A stretch of DNA of 41,796 bases, from contig JAIPBB010000008.1 of the NCBI GenBank assembly GCA_021739805.1, forward strand, positions 1 through 41,796. Direction: 5' to 3'. The translations under genes were made by a program, and so were the position numbers. This stretch comes from Saprospiraceae bacterium. GTDB lineage: Bacteria; Bacteroidota; Bacteroidia; Bacteroidales; JAIPBB01. Shown piece after piece: positions 9,398-17,249 of the stretch (position 1 is the first letter of the stretch; each line of letters starts with the position of its first letter). The notes below the pieces were generated by a model. The model worked only from the letters and a program-made list of their open reading frames with translations, searched no databases and was not told the origin of the DNA.

Positions 9398-9841
9398 ATG
9401 AGAACATACACAGAAACAAGACGCCCAACACCAATGATAGCTTTAAGATTTATTGGTTTAGTAATTGGAGGAGCAGTAATGATGGGAGTTTTTGCCTTCC
9501 TTTTTGGCTACTTCGTAATGCTTTTATGGAATTGGCTTATGCCGGAAATATTTGGATTAGTGACCATAACTTTTTGGCAGGCATTCGGAATTATTATACT
9601 ATCAAAGTTTTTGTTTGGAGCATTTCATCCAGGTCATAAAAAATCAAAAAGGGATGAAGAAAAAGGTAAAGAGCACTTTAGAAATTGGGTACACAATGGG
9701 AAAGCTCCATGGAGGACTTCAAGAGAAAACAAAAATGAAAAGTTTTCAAAATGGCAATATTATGAAGATTATTGGGAAGAAGAAGGTAAAAATGCTTTTG
9801 ATAATTACGTGAAAAGAAAGGATAGTGAAACAGATGATTAA
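9398..9841 (+). CDS. Small two-segment membrane protein co-transcribed with the ECF sigma factor
   Basis: A 147-residue protein of unknown family. Two hydrophobic segments (about residues 17-45 and 49-75, including GLVIGGAVMMGVFAFLFGYF) are followed by a strongly charged, mainly cytoplasmic-looking tail rich in Lys, Glu, Trp and Tyr (KKSKRDEEKGKEHFRNW, KWQYYEDYWEEEGKNAF). A good ribosome-binding site, aggag, lies about 11 bases before the ATG. It starts 19 bases after the sigma-factor stop and shares its terminator, so the two form an operon. Its position suggests a membrane regulator or sensor for the sigma factor, but nothing in the sequence proves this; the tail does not resemble known anti-sigma domains. 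Confidence 0.8.
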   Translation: MRTYTETRRPTPMIALRFIGLVIGGAVMMGVFAFLFGYFVMLLWNWLMPEIFGLVTITFWQAFGIIILSKFLFGAFHPGHKKSKRDEEKGKEHFRNWVHNGKAPWRTSRENKNEKFSKWQYYEDYWEEEGKNAFDNYVKRKDSETDD

Positions 9842-9868
9842 TTAAATTTTTTGACTGTTTATATCATA

Positions 9869-9903
9869 AAATCCAATAATCATTAAAGATTATTGGATTT
9901 TTT
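9869..9903 (+). terminator. Rho-independent terminator of the sigma-factor operon
   Basis: A 13-bp perfect stem (aaatccaataatc at 9869-9881, gattattggattt at 9888-9900) with a 6-base loop is followed by an uninterrupted T run, 27 bases after the stop codon. Confidence 0.85.
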
Positions 9904-10108
9904 TTATTCTTATGTAACAAAACAAAAAACGAAGACGTCTTAAAAACAAAAGTAACTGTCCGAATACGAACAAATCAAAACATAAACGAACATTAAAATA
10001 AACTCACAAACAAAAAAACAGCCGAAACTAACTCTAAAACTGTATGTTAAAAAAAATGGCACTGAAATTGAAAACACCAACAACAAAATAAAATAAAAAC
10101 TTAAAACA

Positions 10109-10585
10109 ATGAAAAATCTCATAATTACTATAATCTTCAGTTTAATAGGACTGAATTTTTTAAATGCAAATACAGTTATTCCTCCTGTTTCAATTTTGGA
10201 ATTAGAAGAAGAAGCTTATGTTGACGATATCCCATTTGACACAAAAGAAGTAGTTGATGAATATTTACTTTCTCAAATCAAACTTGAAGATGAGGCCTAT
10301 GTTGATGATATTCCATTTGATACAGAGAAAATTGTTAGTGAAATATCAGACAAAACAGTAGTTAAAGACCTTTGTGTAAATGATAAAAGTACACATACAT
10401 CCGAGATTGTTATTATCAACACTTTAGATGAGCTTGGCATTGATATAGATATTGAAAAAATCATAGATGACATTAAAGAATCTGTTGAGTATAGCATTCA
10501 GGTTGTTGAGGAAGATAACCTTATCAACGAAATTAAATATCGTACCATTAAATTAATTTACAACACATCAACATTAAGTCGTTAA
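10109..10585 (+). CDS. Secreted protein with two AYVDDIPFDT motifs, function unknown
   Basis: A 158-residue, acidic, exported protein. A signal peptide is clear (MKNLIITIIFSLIGLNFLNA). The mature part holds two near-identical segments, EEAYVDDIPFDTKEVVDEY (from about residue 34) and DEAYVDDIPFDTEKIVSE (from about residue 60), followed by a further Asp/Glu/Ile-rich region. I recall short exported Bacteroidota proteins with similar (A)Y(V/I)DDIPF(D/N)T motifs but know no function for them. There are no cysteines that suggest catalysis or metal binding. It is preceded by a 200-base A-rich leader with no gene and followed by a terminator hairpin, so it is a single-gene unit. Confidence 0.8.
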   Translation: MKNLIITIIFSLIGLNFLNANTVIPPVSILELEEEAYVDDIPFDTKEVVDEYLLSQIKLEDEAYVDDIPFDTEKIVSEISDKTVVKDLCVNDKSTHTSEIVIINTLDELGIDIDIEKIIDDIKESVEYSIQVVEEDNLINEIKYRTIKLIYNTSTLSR

Positions 10586-10618
10586 AATACAGCTCAATCA
10601 TATACAACTCTTTTGTTG

Positions 10619-10650
10619 CAAGCATGCCGTTTTGGTGTGCTTTTTTTTTG
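10619..10650 (+). terminator. Rho-independent terminator after the AYVDDIPFDT protein gene
   Basis: An 8-bp stem allowing two G-U pairs (agcatgcc at 10621-10628, ggtgtgct at 10634-10641) with a 5-base loop is followed by nine T residues. Confidence 0.7.
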
Positions 10651-10721
10651 CAGCTATTTATTGTATGCAAGAAAACTACCCTGAATTGAAAATCAGCTTT
10701 CCCCCTCTAAAGAGTGGGATG

Positions 10722-10772
10722 ATTTTCAGTGAGTTCACCCTTTCGTCCTTTTGGGAAAAACTCACTGAAAAT
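10722..10772. repeat. 14-bp perfect inverted repeat with C/G-rich loop
   Basis: attttcagtgagtt (10722-10735) pairs exactly with 10759-10772 around a 23-base loop that itself contains ccc and ggg blocks. The right arm overlaps the stop of the PLDc_N-like fragment. There is no T run, so it is not a simple terminator; it resembles the hairpin at 15512-15573 in design. Confidence 0.7.
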
Positions 10773-10938
10773 TAAATTTGGTCGCATTTTCCAATCTCTT
10801 TTCAGGGATGCGTTTCACAATAAGTTTTCGTCCTTTTGTCAACCATAAAATAGAACCGATAAAACCAATCATTGATATTATTATCCACAGACTTTTGGAC
10901 TCGTTGAAATCATTACTTAAAATCTGAATAATAGCCAC
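10762..10938 (-). pseudogene. Small PLDc_N-like membrane-protein fragment, probably decayed
   Basis: On the minus strand an open frame of 58 codons from a GTG at 10938 reads VAIIQILSNDFNESKSLW, then IIISMIGFIGSILWLTKGRK, then a basic tail. The hydrophobic-turn-hydrophobic pattern ending in Gly-Arg-Lys is like the short PLDc_N (phospholipase D nuclease N-terminal) domain found alone in small Bacteroidota membrane proteins. The five codons upstream (WQNIF) also fit the domain, but a stop codon precedes them and the nearby ATG is in another frame. So the normal start appears lost by a small indel, unless the GTG is used. No ribosome-binding site is visible. The end runs into the hairpin at 10722-10772. 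Confidence 0.35.
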
Positions 10939-11084
10939 AAATATATTTTGCCATTATCATTCGGTTTATACAACATTTTATACAAATTATTCTCTTTGTT
11001 TTTAATGCGAATAAGCTTAATATTCTCCGTAAAGCAATTTTCTTATAATGGCTTTAATTGGTTATAAAACCAAAATCTGACTGA

Positions 11085-11687
11085 TTATATCTTCCACCCC
11101 CAAATCTTTAATGCTCCGCCCATTCCAATATTCATAAGTCTTTTGCCTGCATGACCCAATAAAACAGCAAAAACAATTGCAATAGTTCCGCAAATCAAGA
11201 GTAAGATTTTTGTTTTTAACTCACCAATGCCATTCCAAACAATAAAGGGAGTAAATAATGAAGCAATAAATAAAATTGAACTGTAAATAATTTTCTTCTT
11301 TAAAACCGGAGTTGTTACTGATTTGAAACGTAGTTTGCCATCAATAAGTCCACTTAGAAAAGCTGCAAACACAACAAATGGAAATAATACGGCAGCAAAG
11401 TGTGCGGTTCCTAAAAACACATTAGGGTAAAATTTGGGGAATACAAGATTGATAATTATGGCTTGTAGTAAAAAAACCAAAAGTGTTTGCGGAAAGTGAA
11501 CAGCAATTGGATGCAAATCCAAATGTAAGATTCTGCTTCTTCCCGGCGACATTCTTTCTTTATAATCTTCAAAAACTTTTCTTGGCATTCCACATGCCGG
11601 GCAAACATCCTGTAATTCGCTTTCTTTTAATATGTACCCACAGGGTTTACATATAAATAATTTTTCCTGTTCTTTATTCTTTTTCAT
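11085..11687 (-). CDS. Rubredoxin-like zinc/iron ribbon fused to DUF2231-like membrane domain
   Basis: A 200-residue protein; I use the ATG at 11687 because the ten extra upstream codons are not conserved-looking. Residues 10-36 form a minimal rubredoxin-like ribbon, FICKPCGY...VCPACGMP, with cysteines at 13, 16, 29 and 32. This is the short form seen at the end of rubrerythrins, able to hold Fe or Zn. Residues about 55-195 contain four hydrophobic segments beginning with LHPIAVHFPQTLLVFLL, typical of DUF2231 membrane proteins. A role in electron transfer or redox sensing at the membrane is an inference from the metal site. The gene stands alone, divergent from the barrel protein at 11898. 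Confidence 0.7.
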   Translation of the reverse strand: MKKNKEQEKLFICKPCGYILKESELQDVCPACGMPRKVFEDYKERMSPGRSRILHLDLHPIAVHFPQTLLVFLLQAIIINLVFPKFYPNVFLGTAHFAAVLFPFVVFAAFLSGLIDGKLRFKSVTTPVLKKKIIYSSILFIASLFTPFIVWNGIGELKTKILLLICGTIAIVFAVLLGHAGKRLMNIGMGGALKIWGWKI

Positions 11688-11897
11688 AATAATTCGGATT
11701 ATAGAATTCAATAACAAAGTTACAATTTTATTCTTGCAAGAAAAGGTATAAGTTTTATTCTGAAATTTATTTTTAAAACAACTGAAATATAAAAAATTTA
11801 TATTATTATTGTAAGAGCAAATTATATGTAAATATATGAATCAGTCTAAAAAAATATTGTGTAAAGCTAATTAAGGTTATTAATTAAAATTAAAAGT

Positions 11898-12521
11898 ATG
11901 AAAAAATTATTGATGGTTATTATGACAACTTGTGTTATAAGTTTAGGAATAAATAATACTACTTCTGCTCAAGGTGTTGAGAAAGGGAATATTATTATTA
12001 ATCCATATATTGGTTTCCCAACCGGTAATGCCTGGTTGGGTAATACTGCGAATGAAGTAAATTTCGAAACAAAAGGATTACCAATTTCTTATGGAGGTCG
12101 CTTTGAGTATATGTTAGCAGATAATTTCGGATTAGGATTAGATGTTAACTATGTGATTTCGGGTTATGAATATACTTTGGAAGATTATCAAACTAACAGC
12201 ACAACCGGATTGTCTGAAGATGCTGTATATTCCTATACTGCCAAGAAACTCAGAGCAATGGCAAGAATAAATTATCATTTCTCGAAAACAGATAATCTAG
12301 ACCTCTATATTGGATTAGGTGCCGGATATAAAAGTGTTAGCAGAGAATTTAAAGTTGATATTGATGATGATTATGATGAATCTTTTTCTGCTTTAGTTCC
12401 AATTGCAGTTAGGGCAGCATTTGGAGGAAAATATTTTTTCAGCGATTTTATAGGTGGGAGTTTTGAACTTGGAATCGGTGGTGGTGGAATAATTCAAGTT
12501 GGAGTCGCTGTAAAGTTATAA
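11898..12521 (+). CDS. Outer-membrane beta-barrel protein
   Basis: A 207-residue protein with a signal peptide cut after about residue 25 (MKKLLMVIMTTCVISLGINNTTSAQ). The mature chain alternates polar and apolar residues and has many Gly and aromatic residues (YGGRFEYMLADNFGLGLDVNY, LDLYIGLGAGYKSV), the pattern of an eight-strand porin-like barrel of the OmpW/OMP_b-brl type. It ends in a hydrophobic strand (GGGIIQVGVAVKL), as outer-membrane barrels do. Its substrate, if any, is unknown. It is a single gene with about 180 bases free on each side. Confidence 0.8.
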   Translation: MKKLLMVIMTTCVISLGINNTTSAQGVEKGNIIINPYIGFPTGNAWLGNTANEVNFETKGLPISYGGRFEYMLADNFGLGLDVNYVISGYEYTLEDYQTNSTTGLSEDAVYSYTAKKLRAMARINYHFSKTDNLDLYIGLGAGYKSVSREFKVDIDDDYDESFSALVPIAVRAAFGGKYFFSDFIGGSFELGIGGGGIIQVGVAVKL

Positions 12522-12703
12522 TCTAATTTGATTTAAAGTTCCAGATTTTTTCTTTGTAATACCTATGCTTAGGTTTAGGAAACATGCTTTTATATATAAG
12601 TCGGCATATGAAAATAATATTGGAGTAAGATTTTCTATAGTTTTATTTTAACACTTATTTTTTATAAATTTACACTTTTGTTTTACGGAGAATTTATAAG
12701 CAG

Positions 12704-14119
12704 ATGAGAAAACTTAAATTACATTGGCAAATATTATTAGCATTAATAATAGCAATTATTTACGGATTACAATTTCCAACAACCTATAAACTAAGTGAAA
12801 ATGACTTTAAAAAGGAATTTGTTAAAGCAAAGATTCCTGTCGAGGTATCATCAAAATTATTAGTTGTAAAGGACTATACTTTTAAAACCAAAAAATCTTT
12901 TTCCGAAGAAATTGAAAACCTACTAGGTCCTGATTTTTCAAGCAAATACAAGAATGATATTACCAAAATTGCTTATTATAATCCTCCTGTTAGCTGGATT
13001 GCATGGATGGGAAATGTATTTCTTCGTTTGTTAAAAATGCTGATAATTCCATTAATTTTAAGTTCAATAATATCTGCTGTTGCTAATCTTGGAAGTGGAT
13101 CAAATCTCGGACGGCTTGGATTTAAAACCCTTTCCTATTATGTATTGACAAGTACTTTTGCAATTTTAACAGGATTATTTCTTGTAAATTTAATTCGACC
13201 CGGAGTTGGTGCAGATTTAAGTTTTGCTGAAACTGTTGAGGGACTTGCAAAGCCACCCGGAACTTTGGGTGAAACTCTAATAGATATGATTCCAACTAAT
13301 CTATTCGAATCGATGGCAGATGGAAATATGCTTCCAATTATTTTCTTTTCAATTATTTTCGGAATATTCATTACCAAAGTTGGAAATAAACCTCAATTGA
13401 TGTTAACTGACTTTTTTAATGCGATTTTCGACGTTATGATGAAAGTCACAATGTTTGTTATTAAGCTTACTCCTTTTGGAATCTTTGGGATTGTTGCAAA
13501 AGTAATAGCTGACACTGATGATTTATTTAATTTGCTTATTAGGATGAGTTTATATATGGGTACAGTTTTAGGTGCTTTGGCAATTCATGCAATAATAACT
13601 TTACCTTTAATTGTTCGACTTATCGGAAAAGCAAATCCAATTAAACTCTTTGGTGCTGTAACCACACCATTATTAACAGCTTTTTCAACTTCATCTTCAG
13701 GAGCAACTTTACCATTAACAATGAATGCTGTTGAACATAATTCAGGTGTTTCAAAAAAAATCACAAGTTTTACTTTGCCATTAGGAGCAACAATTAATAT
13801 GGATGGAACCGCTCTTTACGAATGTGTGGCGGCAATGTTTATAGCTCAAGCATATGGTATCGAAATGTCGATAATGAACCAGTTTATTATTGTTGTAACA
13901 GCATTGTTGGCATCAATTGGTGCAGCAGCAATCCCAATGGCTGGCTTGGTAATGATATCTGTAATTCTTACTGCTGTTGGACTACCTCTCGAAGGAGTGG
14001 GATTGATTTTAGCTGTTGACAGAATCCTTGATATGTTCAGAACATCAGTAAATGTTTGGAGTGACACCTGCGGAGCTATTACAATTGCAAAATCGGAAGG
14101 GGAGACGCTTAATGTTTAA
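12704..14119 (+). CDS. Dicarboxylate/amino-acid:cation symporter (DAACS/SDF family)
   Basis: A 471-residue inner-membrane secondary transporter of the glutamate/dicarboxylate type, expected to import C4-dicarboxylates or acidic amino acids with Na+ or H+. The serine-rich re-entrant hairpin AFSTSSSGATLPLTMNA (about residues 325-341), the NMDGTALYE motif (about 366-374) that binds cation and substrate, and a final DRILDMFRTSVNVWSD segment with substrate-contacting Asp, Arg and Asn are all present. Between the first two membrane helices there is an unusually long extracytoplasmic loop of about 70 residues, which I have seen in other Bacteroidota members. The exact substrate cannot be read from sequence. 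It is a single-gene unit. Confidence 0.9.
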   Translation: MRKLKLHWQILLALIIAIIYGLQFPTTYKLSENDFKKEFVKAKIPVEVSSKLLVVKDYTFKTKKSFSEEIENLLGPDFSSKYKNDITKIAYYNPPVSWIAWMGNVFLRLLKMLIIPLILSSIISAVANLGSGSNLGRLGFKTLSYYVLTSTFAILTGLFLVNLIRPGVGADLSFAETVEGLAKPPGTLGETLIDMIPTNLFESMADGNMLPIIFFSIIFGIFITKVGNKPQLMLTDFFNAIFDVMMKVTMFVIKLTPFGIFGIVAKVIADTDDLFNLLIRMSLYMGTVLGALAIHAIITLPLIVRLIGKANPIKLFGAVTTPLLTAFSTSSSGATLPLTMNAVEHNSGVSKKITSFTLPLGATINMDGTALYECVAAMFIAQAYGIEMSIMNQFIIVVTALLASIGAAAIPMAGLVMISVILTAVGLPLEGVGLILAVDRILDMFRTSVNVWSDTCGAITIAKSEGETLNV

Positions 14120-14233
14120 ATCACAAATTACAATTACCAAAATCCAAACAAACAACAATATTAAAAAATACAATGTTCAAAACTATTTACCGCTGTTTAA
14201 AATATTTGGTTATTGATATTTGGGATTTAATTG

Positions 14234-14283
14234 TTATTTGTCTTTCGACTGAAAGGAGTCCGTATGGATGTTATTTGGTGCTT
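14234..14283 (+). repeat. Dispersed intergenic repeat, copy 1
   Basis: Shares ttatttgtc, tttcga and gttatttggtgctt, in the same order, with 18725-18773. Its central 28 bases (14243-14270) match the minus strand of 36529-36556 at 23 positions, including gagtccgt. Found only between genes. Confidence 0.65.
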
Positions 14284-14332
14284 CGTCTTTTGGTGCTTAT
14301 GTTTGTAATTATTTCATAGCTTAAATTTATCA

Positions 14333-15334
14333 ATGAAGCACTACACCATCCCAATCTTTATCCCTGAACTTGCCTGCCCGCATCAATGTGTTTTTTGTAA
14401 TCAAAGGAAAATTTCAGGACATCAAAAATCTCCCACTTTAAACGAAGTAAAAACTATTATTGAAGAACATCTGGCAACAATTCCACAAGAAAATTCACAT
14501 ATTGAAATTGGATTTTTCGGAGGAAATTTCACCGGAATTGAAATTGATGAGCAGGAAAATTATCTTAAAACTGTTCAACCATATCTTAAAGAACGAATAA
14601 TCAAAGGAATCCGCCTTTCTACCCGACCGGATTATATTAATCAGGAAATACTAAATCTTCTTAAAAAGTATAAAGTTTCGACCATTGAGTTAGGAGCTCA
14701 GTCGATGGATGAAGATGTTTTAGTAAAATCTGGAAGGGGACACACAATTGATGATGTGGTTCAGGCTTCAAAATTAATAGTTAACAATGGATTTTCATTG
14801 GGACTTCAGATGATGATTGGTTTGCCCGGCGATAGTTTGGAAAAATCAATAAATACTGCCAAAAAAATAATTGAACTCAAAGCAGATAATACTCGAATTT
14901 ATCCTACACTAGTAATTAAAGGAACTAAGCTGGAAGAACTCTACAAAGAAGGATTGTATAAACCACTTTCGATTAAAGAAGCAGTAAATTGGTCGAAAGA
15001 ATTGTTTTTGATGTTCGAAAAAGCAAATGTGAATATAATTCGAATGGGTCTTCATCCATCAGAAGGAATTATTGGTGATGATTTTGTGGACGGTCCTTTT
15101 CATCAGTCTTTCAAAGAATTGGTTTTGACTGAAATGTGGAATGATTTATTTAAACAAAAATTTAATAAAAAGATAGCAAAAGACATAAGTATTTCCGTTT
15201 CTCCTTCGCAATTAAATTATGCAATAGGCTATAAAGCAAAAAACAAAGTATATTTACAGCAGTTTTTCAGAAAAGTTGAATTTAAAATTGATTCATCATT
15301 AACGGGAAGAAACATGAAAATTGAAAAAAAATGA
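14333..15334 (+). CDS. Elp3-like radical SAM protein
   Basis: A 333-residue radical S-adenosylmethionine enzyme. The cluster motif CPHQCVFC (C15, C19, C22) lies at the very N-terminus, followed by the GFFGGNFTGIE segment (SAM-binding GGE-like region), LSTRPDYI (near residue 98) and ELGAQSMDEDVL, which are all characteristic of the Elp3/COG1243 branch. Unlike tRNA-modifying Elp3 it lacks the C-terminal GNAT acetyltransferase domain, ending instead in a short helical region near 250-330. Such short Elp3-like proteins occur widely in anaerobic bacteria and their substrate is not known to me. The gene is alone; the following 250 bases carry two long hairpins. Confidence 0.82.
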   Translation: MKHYTIPIFIPELACPHQCVFCNQRKISGHQKSPTLNEVKTIIEEHLATIPQENSHIEIGFFGGNFTGIEIDEQENYLKTVQPYLKERIIKGIRLSTRPDYINQEILNLLKKYKVSTIELGAQSMDEDVLVKSGRGHTIDDVVQASKLIVNNGFSLGLQMMIGLPGDSLEKSINTAKKIIELKADNTRIYPTLVIKGTKLEELYKEGLYKPLSIKEAVNWSKELFLMFEKANVNIIRMGLHPSEGIIGDDFVDGPFHQSFKELVLTEMWNDLFKQKFNKKIAKDISISVSPSQLNYAIGYKAKNKVYLQQFFRKVEFKIDSSLTGRNMKIEKK

Positions 15335-15398
15335 ACCATATAAGGCATAAAAGAAAATATAAGAAAAACGTAGTTATTTAGTGATGTTATTTAATACC

Positions 15399-15464
15399 GT
15401 AAATCATTTTCCTATAAAATTTTTCCTCAGTCCTAAAGGATGATTTTACAGGAAATTGATTTAC
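15399..15464. repeat. 15-bp near-perfect inverted repeat after the radical SAM gene
   Basis: gtaaatcattttcct (15399-15413) pairs with 15450-15464 with one mismatch, and an inner taaaat...atttta pairing extends the stem. There is no T run after it. It may be a small palindromic intergenic repeat. Confidence 0.65.
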
Positions 15465-15511
15465 TCAAATTGTTAAATGGTTAAAATATTTAGGGATATA
15501 AACAAATTAGC

Positions 15512-15573
15512 AAATTCTTTCTCAATTCTGATTCCCTTCAGGGTTAGGGTAAAGATGAATTGAGAAAGAATTT
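15512..15573. repeat. 17-bp perfect inverted repeat upstream of the MFS gene
   Basis: aaattctttctcaattc (15512-15528) is the exact reverse complement of 15557-15573. The 28-base loop contains its own small hairpin, cccttcaggg. It ends 15 bases before the MFS start codon, so if transcribed it would sit in the 5' leader and could hide or expose the translation start. Confidence 0.75.
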
Positions 15574-15587
15574 ATGGTTCAAAAGTT

Positions 15588-16844
15588 ATGGCAAAAACAA
15601 AAAATTGGCTTCCACTTTTCGCAATGAACTTTTTAAGTGTTCTTAACGACAATTACTTAAAATGGTTGGTTTGTTTTGTTGCTGTTGAATGGTTTCCAAA
15701 AGAAAACGAATCGTTGATTATTTCAATTGCAGGAATTGTATTGGTGCTTCCATTTATCGTCTTTTCATCCTATGCCGGAAGATTTTCAAAACTGAAATCA
15801 AAACAAAAAATCGTAAGAACAGCCAAGTTTTTTGAAATGTTTATTGTTCTGATTGCTGTTGCAGGTTTTTGGATTGATAGCATAGTTATCGTAATATTTG
15901 CCCTGTTTTTAATTGGTTTGCAAAGCACATTATTGTCTCCTGCTAAATATGGTTTAATCAGGGATATAGGCGGAAAAGAGGGTATTTCATTCGGAACCGG
16001 AATGATTGAAATGTTTACATTTCTTGGAGTTTTGATAGGAACTTTTATTGCCGGAACTGTTTCTGATATTCTGCCGGATAGCATTTTTAGCTCACACTCC
16101 AGGCTAATAACAGTTGGAATTATATTCGAAGTAATCGCAATAATCGGTTGGTTAGCAGCACTTCTAATTAAAACCACCGAAAGCGTACCACTGAAAGAAA
16201 GCAAGGAATCATTGTTTTTTGTTACTTATATAATAAGTTGTATAAAGTGGGGCAAAACAACTAACGGTGGAAATTATATTGTCCTTGGATTGTCAACATT
16301 TTGGCTGATTGGTGCATGGATTCAAATGAATTTGAAGGTTTATTGCGACCTGAATTATGGAATGACAAATACTGAAATCAGCATGATAATGGGTTATATG
16401 GCAATTGCAATAGCTCTTGGATGCGTTGTTTCCGGTCTTATTTCTAAGAAAAATGTAGGCTTAGGTATGATTCCAATTGGAGGAATCGGACTAAGTTTGG
16501 GTCTTACATTAATTCCTGTACTCAGTCCATCTCCTATTCTATTTAATATTCTTTTAATATCTGCCGCTTTTTTTGGTGGTTTGTTTAAAGTACCTTTCAA
16601 CAATTGGATGCAGCATAATATCCAGGGAAGAAAATTGGGAGATATGATTGCCTACAATAATAATATCAATTTCATTTTCATATTGTTTGCCGGAGTTTTT
16701 AATATTATTTTTGAAAGACTTTTTGATTCAACTGTTGTTTTTATTGTGATTGCATTGATTGCATGGACAAATACTATTGTTGCATTTTTGCAAATTCCGG
16801 GAGTAAAACAAAGGTTTTTAGAGATGATTATGATAAAAAAGTGA
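15588..16844 (+). CDS. MFS transporter, LplT-like
   Basis: A 418-residue major facilitator superfamily protein with twelve hydrophobic segments. The N-terminus FAMNFLSVLNDNYLKWLV and the motif GLQSTLLSPAKYGLIRDI (about residues 108-125) are typical of the lysophospholipid transporter LplT and of the MFS half of Aas fusions, where the protein flips lysophospholipids inward for re-acylation. The later segment FGGLFKVPFNNWMQHNIQGR also fits this branch. No acyltransferase or acyl-ACP synthetase gene is next to it, so the substrate assignment is tentative. It follows a very long hairpin (15512-15573) and is followed after 43 bases by a small lipoprotein gene on the same strand. Confidence 0.8.
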   Translation: MAKTKNWLPLFAMNFLSVLNDNYLKWLVCFVAVEWFPKENESLIISIAGIVLVLPFIVFSSYAGRFSKLKSKQKIVRTAKFFEMFIVLIAVAGFWIDSIVIVIFALFLIGLQSTLLSPAKYGLIRDIGGKEGISFGTGMIEMFTFLGVLIGTFIAGTVSDILPDSIFSSHSRLITVGIIFEVIAIIGWLAALLIKTTESVPLKESKESLFFVTYIISCIKWGKTTNGGNYIVLGLSTFWLIGAWIQMNLKVYCDLNYGMTNTEISMIMGYMAIAIALGCVVSGLISKKNVGLGMIPIGGIGLSLGLTLIPVLSPSPILFNILLISAAFFGGLFKVPFNNWMQHNIQGRKLGDMIAYNNNINFIFILFAGVFNIIFERLFDSTVVFIVIALIAWTNTIVAFLQIPGVKQRFLEMIMIKK

Positions 16845-16887
16845 TTAAAATTAATAAATTTGATGTTTCGTTTGAAATTCTAATTAA

Positions 16888-17244
16888 TTGAAAAATAAAA
16901 TTATACTAATAGCCATCTTATTACTAGGGTGTAAATCTAATTCTGAAATCATTCAGGAAATCTCTGATAAATTTGAGAATAAAGAATTTTATGGAAAAGT
17001 GATTAAAAAGGAATATCTAGATTGGAATCATGCATCACATCATTTGATAATTCAAGATACTTCAGGACAGGAAGTCATTTTGGAATTATCAGAAGATAGA
17101 AATGTTTCATCAAGAACTGGCAGAAGCGTAACTTGGGAAAATTTGAATGTTAATTATATTGTTGCTAAAGACTCTGGTTCCTTTGAAATCAGATACACAA
17201 GTAAGTATCACAATGGCTGGAAAAGCACAACAGTAAAGTATTAA
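16888..17244 (+). CDS. Small lipoprotein, paralogue of the next gene
   Basis: A 118-residue protein starting at a TTG codon; no in-frame ATG lies nearby. The start is supported by the signal peptide that follows (MKNKIILIAILLLGC) with a lipobox cysteine at 15. The rest, EFYGKVIKKEYLDWNHASHH through SVTWENLNVNYIVAKDSG, aligns over about 80 residues with the C-terminal part of the protein at 17250: both have (E)F(Y/C)G-V, a HLIIQD/YLKITD strand, a SRTGRSVTWE/VKTGNSITWE strand and a final F-I-Y pattern. I do not recognise the family. It looks like a small beta domain held at the membrane. The two genes are 5 bases apart and probably co-transcribed. Confidence 0.65.
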   Translation: MKNKIILIAILLLGCKSNSEIIQEISDKFENKEFYGKVIKKEYLDWNHASHHLIIQDTSGQEVILELSEDRNVSSRTGRSVTWENLNVNYIVAKDSGSFEIRYTSKYHNGWKSTTVKY

Positions 17245-17249
17245 AATCT

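Larger units (their letters stand above)
10586..11084. other. Gene-poor 500-base stretch with a terminator, a long hairpin and a decayed fragment
   Basis: Holds the terminator at 10619-10650, the inverted repeat at 10722-10772 and, on the minus strand, a fragment resembling a PLDc_N domain (10762-10938). The motif cgtccttttg occurs twice, near 10743 and 10829. From 10955 to 11084 I see nothing beyond AT-rich sequence. Confidence 0.6.

Noticed and set aside
9940..10122. Minus-strand open frame rich in Phe/Leu
   Set aside because: It is the complement of an A-rich leader; the hydrophobic appearance follows from base composition.
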